Source: Streptomyces lydicus (GTDB lineage Bacteria; Actinomycetota; Actinomycetes; Streptomycetales; Streptomycetaceae). Taken from it: DNA of 64,000 nt. The position numbers and the translations under genes were made by a program. Below, in pieces: positions 18,316-29,903 of the stretch. The DNA lies in assembly GCF_000717345.1 (NCBI RefSeq), contig NZ_JNZA01000003.1, positions 62,001 to 126,000 of the forward strand, given 5' to 3'. Every line of letters begins with the position of its first letter. The first letter of the stretch is position 1. The notes under the pieces are model-generated. The model made no database searches, was not told the origin of the DNA, and was given only the letters and a program-made list of their open reading frames with translations.

Positions 18316-18871
18316 CGCCCTTGAGGGTGCCGAACTCGCCGGTGGCCAGCTCGACGTCGAGGAGCGGCAGCGGCACCGGGTCACCGAACTTGGTGATCCG
18401 CTGCACCGCGTAGTCGGCCTCGTCACCGCTGCCGGCGGGTTCGGTGAGCAGGACGCACTGGCCCATGACGGGATCGATGATCAGGTAGACCGGTACCCGG
18501 CCCGCCGCGTAGATCGAGCGCTTGAGCAGGTAGTCGCGCTGGACGCTGGTCCTGGAGACGACCTCGACGAGCATCGTGACGGCTGCGGACGGCAGCAGCC
18601 GGCCGGAATCCGGCCCGGCGCCGTGTTCCAGCACCACGAGATCGGGCACCGGCTCGCTGTGTTCGCTGAGGATGTCGATGTCCTGCGTCATCAACCATTC
18701 CCAGCGGTCGCTGGGCACCTGCAGCGCCACGGACCGAACAATGCGGTTGTGGACCAGATCCGGCCCCGCCATCATCACGATTTCCCCCCGGAGGAGCTCA
18801 ATCTTGATGCCCTCGGGAACCTCAAGGTTCTCGAAGAGCTCCGTCATCCGGCGTTCATCCACAGCGGTCAT
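18293..18871 (-). CDS. Uma2-family PD-(D/E)XK nuclease-fold protein (DUF820)
   Basis: A 192-residue Uma2-type protein with the restriction-endonuclease-like fold. Visible are ELLRGEIVMMAGPDLVHNRIV, the metal-binding strand EPVPDLVVLE, LVEVVSRTSVQRD (E and downstream K in DYLLKRSIYA) and VYLIIDP. The ATG at 18871 has GGAGG 8 nt upstream; an ATG two codons earlier lies too close to it. These proteins are abundant in streptomycetes and cyanobacteria; some are thought to be transposon- or defence-related but most are uncharacterised. Upstream (18911-18926) is an inverted repeat, AGGCT-N6-AGCCT. Confidence 0.85.
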   Translation of the reverse strand: MTAVDERRMTELFENLEVPEGIKIELLRGEIVMMAGPDLVHNRIVRSVALQVPSDRWEWLMTQDIDILSEHSEPVPDLVVLEHGAGPDSGRLLPSAAVTMLVEVVSRTSVQRDYLLKRSIYAAGRVPVYLIIDPVMGQCVLLTEPAGSGDEADYAVQRITKFGDPVPLPLLDVELATGEFGTLKGVRPHRLP

Positions 18872-18970
18872 CTCCATGGCCTCCGTTTCCCGTCGCCGTG
18901 TATACGGCACAGGCTAAGAAGAGCCTAGGCGGCGGTGCAGGCGCATCGCATTGGTTCACTCGTTCGGGTA

Positions 18971-20203
18971 TCAGTCCACCAGATCCCGCACCACCGCGTC
19001 GGCCAGCAGCCGTCCGCGGAGGGTCAGGACGGCCCGTCCTTCCCCGTACGGTCCCGCCTCCAGCAGGCCGTCCGCCAGCGCCCGCTCGGCCGCCCGGGTC
19101 CCCGCCGGCGCCAGCAGGTCCAGCGGGCAGCCGTCCGCGAGGCGGAGTTCCAGGAGGATGCGCTCGACGCGGCGGTCCTCGTCGGTGAGGAGTTCCCGGC
19201 CGGCGCCCGGGGAGCGGCCCTCGGTCAGGGCCTGGGCGTAGGCGCCGGGGTGCTTGACGTTCCACCAGCGGACGCCGCCGACGTGGCTGTGGGCGCCGGG
19301 GCCGGCGCCCCACCAGTCGGCGCCGGTCCAGTACAGCTCGTTGTGGCGGCAGCGGGCGGCGTCGGTGGTGGCCCAGTTGGAGACCTCGTACCAGCGGAAA
19401 CCGGCCGCGGCGAGGCGTTCCTCGGCGATGAGGTAGCGGTCGGCGTGCACGTCGTCGTCGGTCATCGGGACCTCGCCGCGGCGGATCCGGCGGGCCAGCT
19501 GGGTGCCCTCCTCGACGATCAGGGCGTACGCGGAGACGTGGTCCGGGCCGGCGCCGAGGGCGGCGTCCAGGGAGGCCCGCCAGTCGTCGTCGGTCTCGCC
19601 GGGGGTGCCGTAGATCAGGTCCAGATTGACGTGGTCGAAGCCGGCGGCGCGGGCCTCGGCGACACACGCCTCGGGGCGCCCGGGGGTGTGCGTACGGTCG
19701 AGGATCTTCAGGACGTGCTGCCGCGCGCTCTGCATCCCGAAGGAGACGCGGTTGAAGCCGCCCGCGCGCAGTTCGGCGAGGTAGCGCGGGTCGACGGACT
19801 CGGGGTTGGCCTCGGTGGTGATCTCGGCGTCCTGGGCGAGGCCGAACTCGTCACGAATCGCCGCCAGCATCCGGCCCAGGTCGGCGGCGGGCAGCAGGGT
19901 CGGGGTGCCGCCGCCCACGAAGACCGTCTCCACCTGGCGCGGGTCGTCGCCGAGGACCTTGCGGGCCAGCCGGATCTCCTCGACGAGGGTGTCGGCGTAG
20001 TTGTCGCGGGAGGCCAGGGCCCCGCCGGAGCCGCGCAGCTCGCTCGCGGTGTAGGTGTTGAAGTCGCAGTAGCCGCAGCGGGTCGCGCAGTACGGCACGT
20101 GCAGATAGAAGCCGAGGGGCCGCCCGGCCGCCCCCGCCAGCGCAGGACGGGGCAGCGCCCCGTCGTCGGGCATCGGCTCACCATCAGGCAGTGCGGAAGG
20201 CAT
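18971..20203 (-). CDS. hemW: HemW, radical SAM haem chaperone
   Basis: A 410-residue radical SAM protein of the HemN/HemW group. The N-terminal CATRCGYCDFNTY carries the three iron-sulfur cysteines, with GGGTPTLLP, NPESVDPRYLAELRAGGFNRVSFGMQS and NLDLIYGTPGETDDDWRASL further on. The single CxxxCxxC with the following Phe and the C-terminal wing point to HemW (haem insertion), not oxygen-independent coproporphyrinogen oxidase. I use the ATG at 20203 (MPSALPDGEP), matching the Streptomyces N-terminus I know; another ATG lies 9 nt upstream. Confidence 0.9.
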   Translation of the reverse strand: MPSALPDGEPMPDDGALPRPALAGAAGRPLGFYLHVPYCATRCGYCDFNTYTASELRGSGGALASRDNYADTLVEEIRLARKVLGDDPRQVETVFVGGGTPTLLPAADLGRMLAAIRDEFGLAQDAEITTEANPESVDPRYLAELRAGGFNRVSFGMQSARQHVLKILDRTHTPGRPEACVAEARAAGFDHVNLDLIYGTPGETDDDWRASLDAALGAGPDHVSAYALIVEEGTQLARRIRRGEVPMTDDDVHADRYLIAEERLAAAGFRWYEVSNWATTDAARCRHNELYWTGADWWGAGPGAHSHVGGVRWWNVKHPGAYAQALTEGRSPGAGRELLTDEDRRVERILLELRLADGCPLDLLAPAGTRAAERALADGLLEAGPYGEGRAVLTLRGRLLADAVVRDLVD

Positions 20204-20267
20204 GGGAACCATTGTCCGTCATCGGCGGACCACCCGGTTCGGGCCGGGTACGGGGGCCCGGCCGGCC

Positions 20268-22394
20268 TCAGGCGGGGCCGCCCGCCGCCTTCAGGACGAG
20301 CAGTGCCAGGTCGTCGTCGGGTGGGGTGGGGTCGAAGGCGTGGACGGTGTTGCGGAGGTGGTCGGCGAGGGCGGTGGCGTCGAGGCCGGCGCCCGCCGCG
20401 AGGGCGGTGGCCAGGCCGTCCTCGTCGTCGAAGAGCCGGCGGCCGGAGCGGCGCTCGGTGACACCGTCGGTGACGCACAGCAGCGTCTCGCCGGGGCAGA
20501 GGTCGAACGATTCGCTGACGTAGGTGGCGTCCTGGACCACGCCGAGCAGCATCTGCGGCGCCGCGACGACCCGGACCGTGCCGTCCGTGCCGAGGACCAG
20601 CGGCAGCGGGTGGCCGGCGCTGGCGAGGGTGCAGCGGGCGCCGCCGGAGCCGCTCGGGTGGGGGACGATCTCGCCGTAGAGGAGGGACAGGAAGCGCGCC
20701 TGTTCGCCCTCCTCGCGGATCTCGACCGGCGCCTCGGCCCCGGCGCCGGCCGCCGCGACCGCCGCCGCGACCGCCGCGACGGAGTCGGCGGCCTCCCGGG
20801 CCATCGTCTTGTTGAGCCGGTCGAGGACGTCGGCCACCCCGAAGCCGTCGCGGGCCAGCAGCCGCAGCACCGGCCGGGCGAGGCCGGTCACCGCGGCCGC
20901 CTCGGGCCCGCTGCCGCAGACGTCGCCCAGCGCGAAGCACCAGCGGCCGTCGCCCGCCTCGAAGAGGTCCCAGAAGTCGCCGCCCGCCCAGGCGCCCTCC
21001 CGCGGCTCGTAGACCACCGCGGACTCCACGCCGGGCACCTGGGCCCGCCCCCGGGGCAGCAGCCGGCGCTGCAGGACCTGGCTGATCCGCTCCTGGCGGC
21101 TGTACGCGCGTGCGGTGGCCACGGCACGCGCGACCCGGCGGCCCAGGTCCTCCAGCAGGCCGACCACGTCGTCGGGGAAGCCCAGCAGCCCGCCCCGGCC
21201 GAGCAGCAGCGTGCCGAGCCGGCGGCCGCCGGCGACCAGCGGGCAGGCCAGCGCCGCACCGCCCGGCTCGTAGCCACCCGACTCGTGGCCGCCCGGCTCG
21301 TAGCCACCCGGTTCGTCGGGCCAGGGCCAGCGGACCGCGGCGGGCGCGCTGCCCGGCGAGGCACCGGCCGGGACCTCCGGCGGCTGTTTCTCCAGCGCGG
21401 CGCGCAGCGCGTCGGTACGGCTCTCGCTGGCGTGCCAGACGCCGGCCAGCCGCTGTTCCTCACCGCTCGCCGCGATGCCCCGGCCGGGCGCGCCGCCGTC
21501 CCCGTCGTGGAGCCACACCGCGCACCAGTCGGCGAGCCGCGGCACGATCAGCTGGGCGGCGAGGGCGGCGACCTGATCGGCGTCGAGCTGGCCGGAGAGC
21601 AGGTCGGACGCCTCGGCGAGGAAGGACAGGGCGCCGTTGTCGACCCGGCCGGCGCCGGGCTCGCGGCGGGCGGGCCGGCGCGCCGCGGGGGCGAGGAGTT
21701 CCGCCGCCCGCAGTTCGCGCTGCAACTGGTCGTCGTAAGGGATCTCCGGCTCCGGCCGCTCACCGGCGCCGGGCACGTCCACGTCAACGGGCAGCCGGAA
21801 CCACACGGTCTTCATGGTCCGGTGGTAGGTGATGCCCCAGGACTCGGCGACCGCGCTGATCAGGCGGAGGCCGTGGCCGCCGCTCTCGGCCGCGGCCCCT
21901 TCGGCTCCGGCGCCCTCGGCCGGGGCGCCCTGCTCGCGGGCCCGGATAGGACGGGTGGGGTGGCGGTCGGAGACCTCGACGACGACGCCGGGGAGCGCGG
22001 CGGCACCGGGGTCGGCCTCGGCCTCCCGCCCCGGAGCGGGGTCCAGCCGGCAGCGCAGCTCGACGGTGGTGCCCGCGTGCACCACCGCGTTGGTCACCAA
22101 CTCGCTGACCAGCAGCACCGTTTCGTCAGCGAGCCGGCCGGTGAGGCCCTCCGCGCAGGGCAGCCGCTGGGCGGTCCACTCGGCGAAGGAGTCCCGGACG
22201 AACTGCCGGGCGGCGGACGCGGCCTGCGGGTCGCCGGGCAGCCGGACGCTCCGGGCGCGGACGGCGGGCCCGGCGGAACCGGTGACGGAACCGGCCGCGG
22301 CAGGCCCGCGGGCCCCGCCGCGCATCCCGCCCGGCCTCGTCGTGCGCGTCGCCATGACGTCGTCGTCCCGTGGAGACGAAGTGGTCGTCCTCAT
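20268..22394 (-). CDS. ATPase-GAF-SpoIIE phosphatase (PP2C-type regulator)
   Basis: A 708-residue signalling protein. Residues about 50-210 are an RsbW-like HATPase_c_2 domain (N-box ELVTNAVVHAG near 98-108, then GGHGLRLISAVAESWG); about 250-440 a GAF domain; about 460-705 a PP2C-type SpoIIE phosphatase (AGGDFWDLFEAGDGRWCFALGDVCGSGPEAA, SAGHPLPLVLG, LCVTDGVTERR, DDLALLVLKA). Such fusions control anti-sigma-factor antagonists by both phosphorylation and dephosphorylation. The ATG at 22394 has GGAG 7 nt upstream. A short repeat, GGYEPGGHESGGYEPGG, breaks the GAF domain. Confidence 0.88.
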   Translation of the reverse strand: MRTTTSSPRDDDVMATRTTRPGGMRGGARGPAAAGSVTGSAGPAVRARSVRLPGDPQAASAARQFVRDSFAEWTAQRLPCAEGLTGRLADETVLLVSELVTNAVVHAGTTVELRCRLDPAPGREAEADPGAAALPGVVVEVSDRHPTRPIRAREQGAPAEGAGAEGAAAESGGHGLRLISAVAESWGITYHRTMKTVWFRLPVDVDVPGAGERPEPEIPYDDQLQRELRAAELLAPAARRPARREPGAGRVDNGALSFLAEASDLLSGQLDADQVAALAAQLIVPRLADWCAVWLHDGDGGAPGRGIAASGEEQRLAGVWHASESRTDALRAALEKQPPEVPAGASPGSAPAAVRWPWPDEPGGYEPGGHESGGYEPGGAALACPLVAGGRRLGTLLLGRGGLLGFPDDVVGLLEDLGRRVARAVATARAYSRQERISQVLQRRLLPRGRAQVPGVESAVVYEPREGAWAGGDFWDLFEAGDGRWCFALGDVCGSGPEAAAVTGLARPVLRLLARDGFGVADVLDRLNKTMAREAADSVAAVAAAVAAAGAGAEAPVEIREEGEQARFLSLLYGEIVPHPSGSGGARCTLASAGHPLPLVLGTDGTVRVVAAPQMLLGVVQDATYVSESFDLCPGETLLCVTDGVTERRSGRRLFDDEDGLATALAAGAGLDATALADHLRNTVHAFDPTPPDDDLALLVLKAAGGPA

Positions 22395-22589
22395 TGAGCA
22401 ACTCCCGAGCAGCTCCGCTACAGCGCCGGATGCGCCACCGACAGAGTGACAGAACGAGCGCACCCATAAGCACCGAGTCACGGAAGTGCGAGGTCATCGC
22501 CGCCAATTCGGCTGACGCGCCCCGGGAGTTGGCGCACAGCGGTACGGGGCGGACCGCGCCGGCCCGCCCCGCCACCCCGCGCGCGGGCG

Positions 22590-24479
<1,890 letters not shown>

Positions 24480-24512
24480 GGCGTCCTCCGGGGCCCGCTT
24501 CGTTGCGTGGTG

Positions 24513-24522
24513 ACTCGCGAGT
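24513..24522. promoter_or_regulatory. 10-bp palindrome in the fatty acid--CoA ligase leader
   Basis: ACTCGCGAGT is a perfect palindrome about 33 nt upstream of the ligase start, flanked by TTACC-like and GTGA bases. A possible -10 box TAGTCT (reverse strand) lies about 10-15 nt farther upstream. The placement fits an operator; the regulator is not identifiable. Confidence 0.35.
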
Positions 24523-24796
24523 AACCTTTGAGCAGTGATCAGACTAGAGCGCGTTGCGCCGACGCGTAAGGGGCTACGGCCTACTGGTTCACGATGTGAC
24601 CAGTGCGATAGGTGTACGTAGCACCCTCATCGCCCGCCCGGTGAGCCGAGCCGATCACCGCACACCGGACCACACCGGGCGACAGGCGCCGGGAAGCGGC
24701 GGAACGGCACGCTCCGCATTCATTCCGACGGGGAGCCGGGGGCCACCCGGAAGGTCTACGGGTGTCCCCGTCCGGCCACCGCCCGGAAAAACAGCA

Positions 24797-24827
24797 GGGC
24801 GCCGGCCCCCGCGGGGAACCGGCGCCC
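24797..24827 (-). terminator. Intrinsic terminator of lepA
   Basis: Reading the lepA strand, GGGCGCCGG pairs with CCGGCGCCC around an inner CCCC/GGGG hairpin, followed by CTGCTGTTTTTC. The strong stem and T-run about 60 nt after the lepA stop make a convincing terminator. The remainder of the 24480-24882 gap holds the ligase promoter region and nothing else I can name. Confidence 0.75.
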
Positions 24828-24882
24828 GGGCCGCACAAGGGCGGCCGCGCCTGCCTTCTTCTCGCCTGCTTCGCCTCGGTGT

Positions 24883-26754
24883 CTACTTCTTCTTGGCGTC
24901 GCCGTCGGAGTCCGAGGACAGCACCGCGATGAAGGCTTCCTGCGGAACCTCCACGCTGCCGACCATCTTCATCCGCTTCTTGCCTTCCTTCTGCTTCTCC
25001 AGCAGCTTCCGCTTACGGGAGATGTCACCGCCGTAGCACTTGGCGAGGACGTCCTTGCGGATGGCGCGGACCGTCTCACGGGCGATGACCCGGCTGCCGA
25101 TGGCGGCCTGGATCGGCACCTCGAAGCTCTGCCGCGGGATCAGCTCGCGCAGCTTCGCGACCAGCCGGACGCCGTAGGCGTACGCCTTGTCCTTGTGGGT
25201 GATCGCGGAGAACGCGTCGACCTTGTCGCCGTGCAGCAGGATGTCGACCTTGACCAGGTCGGCGGCCTGCTCGCCGGTGGGCTCGTAGTCCAGCGAGGCG
25301 TAACCGCGGGTCTTGGACTTGAGCTGGTCGAAGAAGTCGAAGACGACCTCGGCGAGCGGGAGGGTGTAGCGGATCTCGACCCGGTCCTCGGAGAGGTAGT
25401 CCATGCCGAGCAGGTTGCCGCGGCGGGTCTGGCACAGCTCCATGATCGCGCCGATGAACTCGCTGGGCGCCAGGATCGTGGCCCGGACGACCGGCTCGTG
25501 CACCTTGTCGATCTTGCCGGTCGGGAACTCGCTCGGGTTGGTGACCTCGTGCTCGCTGCCGTCCTCCATGTCGACGCGGTAGACCACGTTGGGGGCGGTG
25601 GCGATCAGGTCGAGGCCGAACTCGCGCTCCAGACGCTCGCGGATGACCTCCAGGTGCAGCAGACCGAGGAAGCCGACGCGGAAGCCGAAGCCGAGCGCCG
25701 CGGAGGTCTCCGGCTCGTAGACCAGCGCGGCGTCGTTGAGCTGGAGCTTGTCGAGGGCGTCGCGCAGCTCCGGGTAGTCCGAGCCGTCCAGCGGGTACAG
25801 CCCGGAGAACACCATCGGCTTGGGGTCCTTGTAGCCGCCCAGCGGCTCCTCGGCACCCTTGCTGAGCTGGGTGATCGTGTCACCGACCTTGGACTGCCGG
25901 ACGTCCTTCACACCGGTGATGAGGTAGCCCACCTCACCGACGGACAGGCCGTCGGCCGCCTTCATCTCCGGCGAGTTCGTGCCGATCTCCAGCAGCTCGT
26001 GCGCGGCACCGGTGGACATCATCTTGATCCGCTCGCGCTTGCTGAGCGTGCCGTCGACGACCTTCACGTACGTCACGACGCCGCGGTACGCGTCGTAGAC
26101 CGAGTCGAAGATCATCGCGCGGGCGGGGGCGTCCTTGACGCCGACCGGGGCCGGCACCTCGCGGACGACCTTGTTCAGCAGCTCGGGCACGCCGACGCCG
26201 GTCTTGGCGGAGACCTTCAGCACGTCCTCGGGCTCGCAGCCGACCAGGTTGGCCAGCTCCGCGGCGAACTTCTCGGGCTGCGCGGCCGGCAGGTCGATCT
26301 TGTTGAGGACGGGAATGATCGTGAGGTCGTGCTCCATCGCCAGGTAGAGGTTGGCGAGGGTCTGGGCCTCGATGCCCTGGGCGGCGTCGACGAGGAGGAT
26401 GCAGCCCTCACACGCGGCGAGCGAGCGGGAGACCTCATAGGTGAAGTCGACGTGGCCCGGCGTGTCGATCATGTTGAGGATGTGGGTCGTGCCACTTCCT
26501 TCTTCGCCCTCGGAGGGGCTCCAGGGCAGCCGGACCGCCTGGGACTTGATCGTGATGCCGCGCTCGCGCTCGATGTCCATGCGGTCGAGGTACTGCGCGC
26601 GCATCTGCCGCTGGTCGACGACACCGGTGAGCTGGAGCATCCGGTCGGCGAGCGTCGACTTGCCGTGGTCGATGTGCGCGATGATGCAGAAGTTACGGAG
26701 GAGGGCCGGATCGGTACGGCTCGGCTCCGGCACGTTCGTAGGGGTCGCGGGCAC
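24883..26754 (-). CDS. lepA: Elongation factor 4 (LepA), ribosome-associated GTPase
   Basis: A 623-residue translational GTPase that acts on ribosomes during stress and initiation. G1 is [14 protein letters not shown] near residue 25, G2 [10 protein letters not shown]3 [10 protein letters not shown]4 LNKIDLP; EF-G-like domains III and V follow, and the LepA-specific C-terminal domain ends in the usual [14 protein letters not shown] and a short Lys-rich tail. I take the GTG at 26754 (reading [16 protein letters not shown]), matching streptomycete LepA; the frame stays open to 26820 but without family support. Divergent from rpsT. Confidence 0.97.
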   Translation of the reverse strand: MPATPTNVPEPSRTDPALLRNFCIIAHIDHGKSTLADRMLQLTGVVDQRQMRAQYLDRMDIERERGITIKSQAVRLPWSPSEGEEGSGTTHILNMIDTPGHVDFTYEVSRSLAACEGCILLVDAAQGIEAQTLANLYLAMEHDLTIIPVLNKIDLPAAQPEKFAAELANLVGCEPEDVLKVSAKTGVGVPELLNKVVREVPAPVGVKDAPARAMIFDSVYDAYRGVVTYVKVVDGTLSKRERIKMMSTGAAHELLEIGTNSPEMKAADGLSVGEVGYLITGVKDVRQSKVGDTITQLSKGAEEPLGGYKDPKPMVFSGLYPLDGSDYPELRDALDKLQLNDAALVYEPETSAALGFGFRVGFLGLLHLEVIRERLEREFGLDLIATAPNVVYRVDMEDGSEHEVTNPSEFPTGKIDKVHEPVVRATILAPSEFIGAIMELCQTRRGNLLGMDYLSEDRVEIRYTLPLAEVVFDFFDQLKSKTRGYASLDYEPTGEQAADLVKVDILLHGDKVDAFSAITHKDKAYAYGVRLVAKLRELIPRQSFEVPIQAAIGSRVIARETVRAIRKDVLAKCYGGDISRKRKLLEKQKEGKKRMKMVGSVEVPQEAFIAVLSSDSDGDAKKK

Positions 26755-26941
26755 GCAGGGTCCATTCAGTGAACGCGGGTAGGCGGGACTCGGGTATATG
26801 ACGTCTTCCCATGGTCCCATGCGCAGCGGGGTCGGTCGGGTGTGGGCGCCGCCGCGGACCGCCGGCGGGCGGGGGCGGGGCGGCGTTCGGGGACCGTGGG
26901 CGGCGTTCAGGGTCGGTCGCGGGCACCGTTCAGGGCCGGTT

Positions 26942-26971
26942 TGGGAGGCCGTAGGCCCTGCTGGTAGCCTG
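26942..26971 (+). promoter_or_regulatory. Candidate rpsT promoter
   Basis: TTGGGA (26942-26947) and TAGCCT (26966-26971) are separated by 18 nt, a reasonable match to the vegetative sigma factor (HrdB) pattern. Transcription would begin near 26978, giving a leader of about 65 nt before rpsT. Confidence 0.45.
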
Positions 26972-27044
26972 GTCCACTGCGCTTCGTGCCCTCTCTCGTG
27001 CGCGGCGCAACTCGAAACTCCAACGAACCTGAAAAGGCTCTTTC

Positions 27045-27311
27045 GTGGCGAACATCAAGTCCCAGATGAAGCGGATCAAGACCAACGAGAAGGCTCGTCA
27101 GCGCAACAAGGCTGTCAAGTCCTCCCTGAAGACCGCGATCCGTCGCACCCGCGAGGCCGTCGAGGCCGGCGACCTGCAGAAGGCCGCGACCGCCCAGGCC
27201 GAGGCTGCCAAGAAGCTTGACAAGGCTGTCAGCAAGGGTGTCATCCACAAGAACGCCGCCGCCAACAAGAAGTCGGCGCTGGCGAAGAAGGTCGCCGGCC
27301 TCAAGGGCTGA
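27045..27311 (+). CDS. rpsT: 30S ribosomal protein S20
   Basis: An 88-residue S20 protein, binding 16S rRNA early in 30S assembly. The sequence is the usual Lys/Arg/Ala-rich helical bundle: [17 protein letters not shown] at the N-terminus and [19 protein letters not shown] at the C-terminus. GTG start. Divergent from lepA, an arrangement conserved in Streptomyces and followed by holA on the opposite strand. Confidence 0.98.
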   Translation: MANIKSQMKRIKTNEKARQRNKAVKSSLKTAIRRTREAVEAGDLQKAATAQAEAAKKLDKAVSKGVIHKNAAANKKSALAKKVAGLKG

Positions 27312-27503
27312 ACCTTCCCGTAGCACCCGCTGCCTCGGCAGCACCCCGTAACACCTCTGCCGACAGGGACCCAGCGGCCCCTCTCTCCGCTCCCTGACCG
27401 GTGCACCACCGCGCCGCACACGGCCTGCGTTCGCCACGCGGGTGCGGCGCACCCGGCCCACCCGGCGGTCACCACCGCCGAGGAGCCACCAACGCTTGAC
27501 ACG

Positions 27504-27547
27504 AAGGCCCCGTTCCGCCCCTTCCCCAGGGGTGGGACGGGGCCTTT
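27504..27547. terminator. Terminator downstream of rpsT
   Basis: AAGGCCCCGTTCC pairs, with one or two mismatches, with GGGACGGGGCCTT across a C-rich loop, and ends in TTTGTG. It lies about 190 nt after the rpsT stop, so either rpsT has a long trailer or it insulates the next gene. Confidence 0.65.
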
Positions 27548-27742
27548 GTGATGCACGGGGCGTGAGCGAACTCCTCGGGCCGAAACGAACCTCTTCGGGC
27601 TTCAGCGGGCTGTGGACAGGTGGACAGCCGGCCTCCTGGGCTCCGGCTTTCGCCTTTCCGGCCGCCCCGCTTCCGGTTTTCGGGGGTCGCGCTTCCGCTT
27701 TTTCCGGGGTGCACGGGCGGGTCCGATTTCGGAGGGTTCGGC

Positions 27743-27748
27743 TACGCT
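27743..27748 (+). promoter_or_regulatory. -10 box of a probable leaderless promoter
   Basis: TACGCT lies exactly 6 nt before the ATG at 27755. The nearest Shine-Dalgarno-like GGAGGG is about 18 nt upstream of the ATG, too far to function well, which favours a leaderless transcript. Confidence 0.45.
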
Positions 27749-27754
27749 GCGTCC

Positions 27755-28720
27755 ATGTCCATACCGGGGGATCCGAATCCGCACAACCCTTACGCCCAGC
27801 CGCAGCCCTCTCCATACGGCCAGCCGCCCGCGCAGCCGAACGCGACACCGCCGGCGCAGCAGAATCCGTACACACAGCAGCCGCCACCACAATCCCCGCC
27901 CGCCCCGCCACAGCCGCCGCCCGTCCCGCCGCAGGGCCCTGGCGGCGGCTACGGCTATCCGGTGGCCGGCGCACCCGTAGGGACGCCCGGTGTTCCCGGG
28001 GTCCCCGCCGCTCCGGGCGCTCCCGGCGGTACGGGCGGCCGGGGCGCGGCCGGGTGGCTCTGGGCGATCGGCGGCGCCGTCGCCGCCTCCGCGATCTGGG
28101 GCTCCCTGCTCTTCGCCACCGGCGGCTTCTCCTCCGAGCCGAGCCCCGACCTCGCGGGCTACGCCTACACCAGTGATCTGTGCGCGGCCACCTCGATGAC
28201 GCCCTTCGAGGACGCCCACTTCAAGGCCAAGGCGAACACCGGCTCGTCCTCGAAGGACGCCAACCCCCAGCACAGCGGCGCCCAGCAGACCTCGCTCGAC
28301 ACCATGTGGTGCAACGTCTCGCTGCAGCAGGACAGCACCAGCACCAGCGCCGCCGACTACTCCTCGAACTGGCTCTACAGCGCCGCCACACTGCACAAGA
28401 AGACCGACCCGGCACCGGAGTTCGCGGACAACTACCGCTCGTACGAGAAGCAGGACACCTCGATCGGCTACAAGGTCGAGTCCGTCTCCGGCATCGGCGA
28501 CGAGGCGTACCTCGTGACCAGGAACGACGAGAGCAGCAGTAGCGGCTCGTATGTGATCCTCGGCGTCCGGGACGGCTGGATGACCTATCAGTCGACGTGG
28601 TCCAGCTACGCATCGGGCAGCAGCACGAGCAAGCAGCCGACTTCCTCGGAGGTCGCCACCATGCTGAAGACCAGCGCGACAGAGACCCTCAAGCGAATGC
28701 GGAGTTCGAGCTCCCGATAA
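27755..28720 (+). CDS. Pro-rich membrane protein with external domain, unknown function
   Basis: A 321-residue protein I do not recognise. Residues 1-95 are a Pro/Gln/Gly-rich cytoplasmic region (QPQPSPYGQPPAQPN and similar), residues about 100-125 a single membrane helix (GWLWAIGGAVAASAIWGSLLF), and the rest a Ser-rich extracytoplasmic domain with a cysteine pair (LCAATSMTP and TMWCNVSL) about 50 residues apart that may form a disulfide. The layout resembles small surface proteins of Streptomyces with a type II anchor. It lies alone between rpsT and holA on the plus strand. Confidence 0.75.
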   Translation: MSIPGDPNPHNPYAQPQPSPYGQPPAQPNATPPAQQNPYTQQPPPQSPPAPPQPPPVPPQGPGGGYGYPVAGAPVGTPGVPGVPAAPGAPGGTGGRGAAGWLWAIGGAVAASAIWGSLLFATGGFSSEPSPDLAGYAYTSDLCAATSMTPFEDAHFKAKANTGSSSKDANPQHSGAQQTSLDTMWCNVSLQQDSTSTSAADYSSNWLYSAATLHKKTDPAPEFADNYRSYEKQDTSIGYKVESVSGIGDEAYLVTRNDESSSSGSYVILGVRDGWMTYQSTWSSYASGSSTSKQPTSSEVATMLKTSATETLKRMRSSSSR

Positions 28721-28760
28721 GCGCCGGGCGGCCGCCGGCAGCCCGGCGGGCGGTGGCGGT

Positions 28761-28779
28761 CGGCGCGCTGTGCGCGCCG
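28761..28779. terminator. GC hairpin between convergent genes
   Basis: CGGCGCGC-TGT-GCGCGCCG, a perfect 8-bp stem with a 3-nt loop, lies between the membrane protein gene and the 3' end of holA. No U-tract. Confidence 0.4.
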
Positions 28780-28829
28780 GGTGAGGGGGCGGGCGGGCAC
28801 GCGCGAGCGGCCGGGCGCCCCCTCCTTCC

Positions 28830-29813
28830 TCAGCGCGACCGTGCCGCCCGGGCGATGGCGACCACGGCCTTCTCCAGCGCGTAGGCCGGATCGTCACCGC
28901 CGCCCTTGACGCCCGCATCGGCTGCCGCCACCGCGCGCAGCGCCGTCGCCACACCGTCCGCCGACCAGCCGCGCATCTGCTGCCGCACCCGGTCGATCTT
29001 CCAGGGCGGCATGCCCAGGTCGCGGGCGAGGTCACCGGGGCGGGCGCCGCGCGGGGCGGAGGCCAGCTTGCCGATGGCCCGCACCCCCTGGGCGAGCGCG
29101 CTCGTGATCATGACGGGGGCGACCCCCGTGGCGAGGGACCACCGCAGCGCCTCCAGCGCCTCCGCGGCCCGGCCCTCGACGGCCCGGTCCGCGACGGTGA
29201 AGCTCGACGCCTCCGCCCGGCCGGTGTAGTAGCGGGCGACGACGGCCTCGTCGATCGCGCCCTCGACATCGGCGGCCAGCTGCGAACAGGCCGACGCCAG
29301 CTCCCGCAGATCGCTGCCGATCGCGTCGACCAGCGACTGGCACGCCTCGGGCGTCGCGGACCGCCCGACCGCCCTGAACTCGCCCCGCACGAACGCCAGC
29401 CGGTCCGCCGGCTTGGTCATCTTCGGGCAGGCCACCTCACGCGCCCCGACCTTACGGGCCGCGTCCAGCAGGCCCTTCCCCTTGGCACCACCGGCGTGCA
29501 GCAGGACGAGCGTGATCTCCTCGGCGGGCGAGCCGAGATATGCCTTCACGTCCTTGATGGTGTCCGCGGACAGGTCCTGGGCGGCCCGCACCACGACGAC
29601 CTTGCGTTCGGCGAAGAGCGAGGGGCTGGTCAGCTCGGCGAGGGTGCCGGGCTGCAGCTGATCGGGGGTGAGGTCGCGTACGTCGGTGTCCGCGTCGGCC
29701 GCGCGGGCAGCCGCCACCACCTGCTGCACCGCGCGGTCCAGCAGCAGGTCTTCCTGGCCCACCGCGAGCGTGACGGGGGCGAGCGGGTCGTCGTGAGCTG
29801 TCTTCCTGGCCAT
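28830..29813 (-). CDS. holA: DNA polymerase III subunit delta
   Basis: A 327-residue HolA, the delta subunit of the clamp loader that opens the beta sliding clamp. The AAA-like fold shows PVTLAVGQEDLLLDRAVQ at the N-terminus, SLFAERKVVVVRAAQ mid-domain, and a helical C-terminal domain (MPPWKIDRVRQQMRGWSADGV). ATG at 29813, two codons inside a longer reading frame. Its link with rpsT and lepA is a conserved actinobacterial neighbourhood. Confidence 0.93.
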   Translation of the reverse strand: MARKTAHDDPLAPVTLAVGQEDLLLDRAVQQVVAAARAADADTDVRDLTPDQLQPGTLAELTSPSLFAERKVVVVRAAQDLSADTIKDVKAYLGSPAEEITLVLLHAGGAKGKGLLDAARKVGAREVACPKMTKPADRLAFVRGEFRAVGRSATPEACQSLVDAIGSDLRELASACSQLAADVEGAIDEAVVARYYTGRAEASSFTVADRAVEGRAAEALEALRWSLATGVAPVMITSALAQGVRAIGKLASAPRGARPGDLARDLGMPPWKIDRVRQQMRGWSADGVATALRAVAAADAGVKGGGDDPAYALEKAVVAIARAARSR

Positions 29814-29903
29814 CGCGATCCAGCATCCCACGCCCCACTGACACCGCCGTCACTGCGCACCACGCCCACCACCGGCGCCTCGCCTCACCAAAACCGCGAA
29901 CGT

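Larger units (their letters stand above)
27312..27754. other. Intergenic region after rpsT
   Basis: About 440 nt with no credible gene. It contains the rpsT terminator (27504-27547) and a promoter region for the next gene. TGTGGACAG at 27611-27619 resembles a streptomycete DnaA box but stands alone. Confidence 0.6.
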
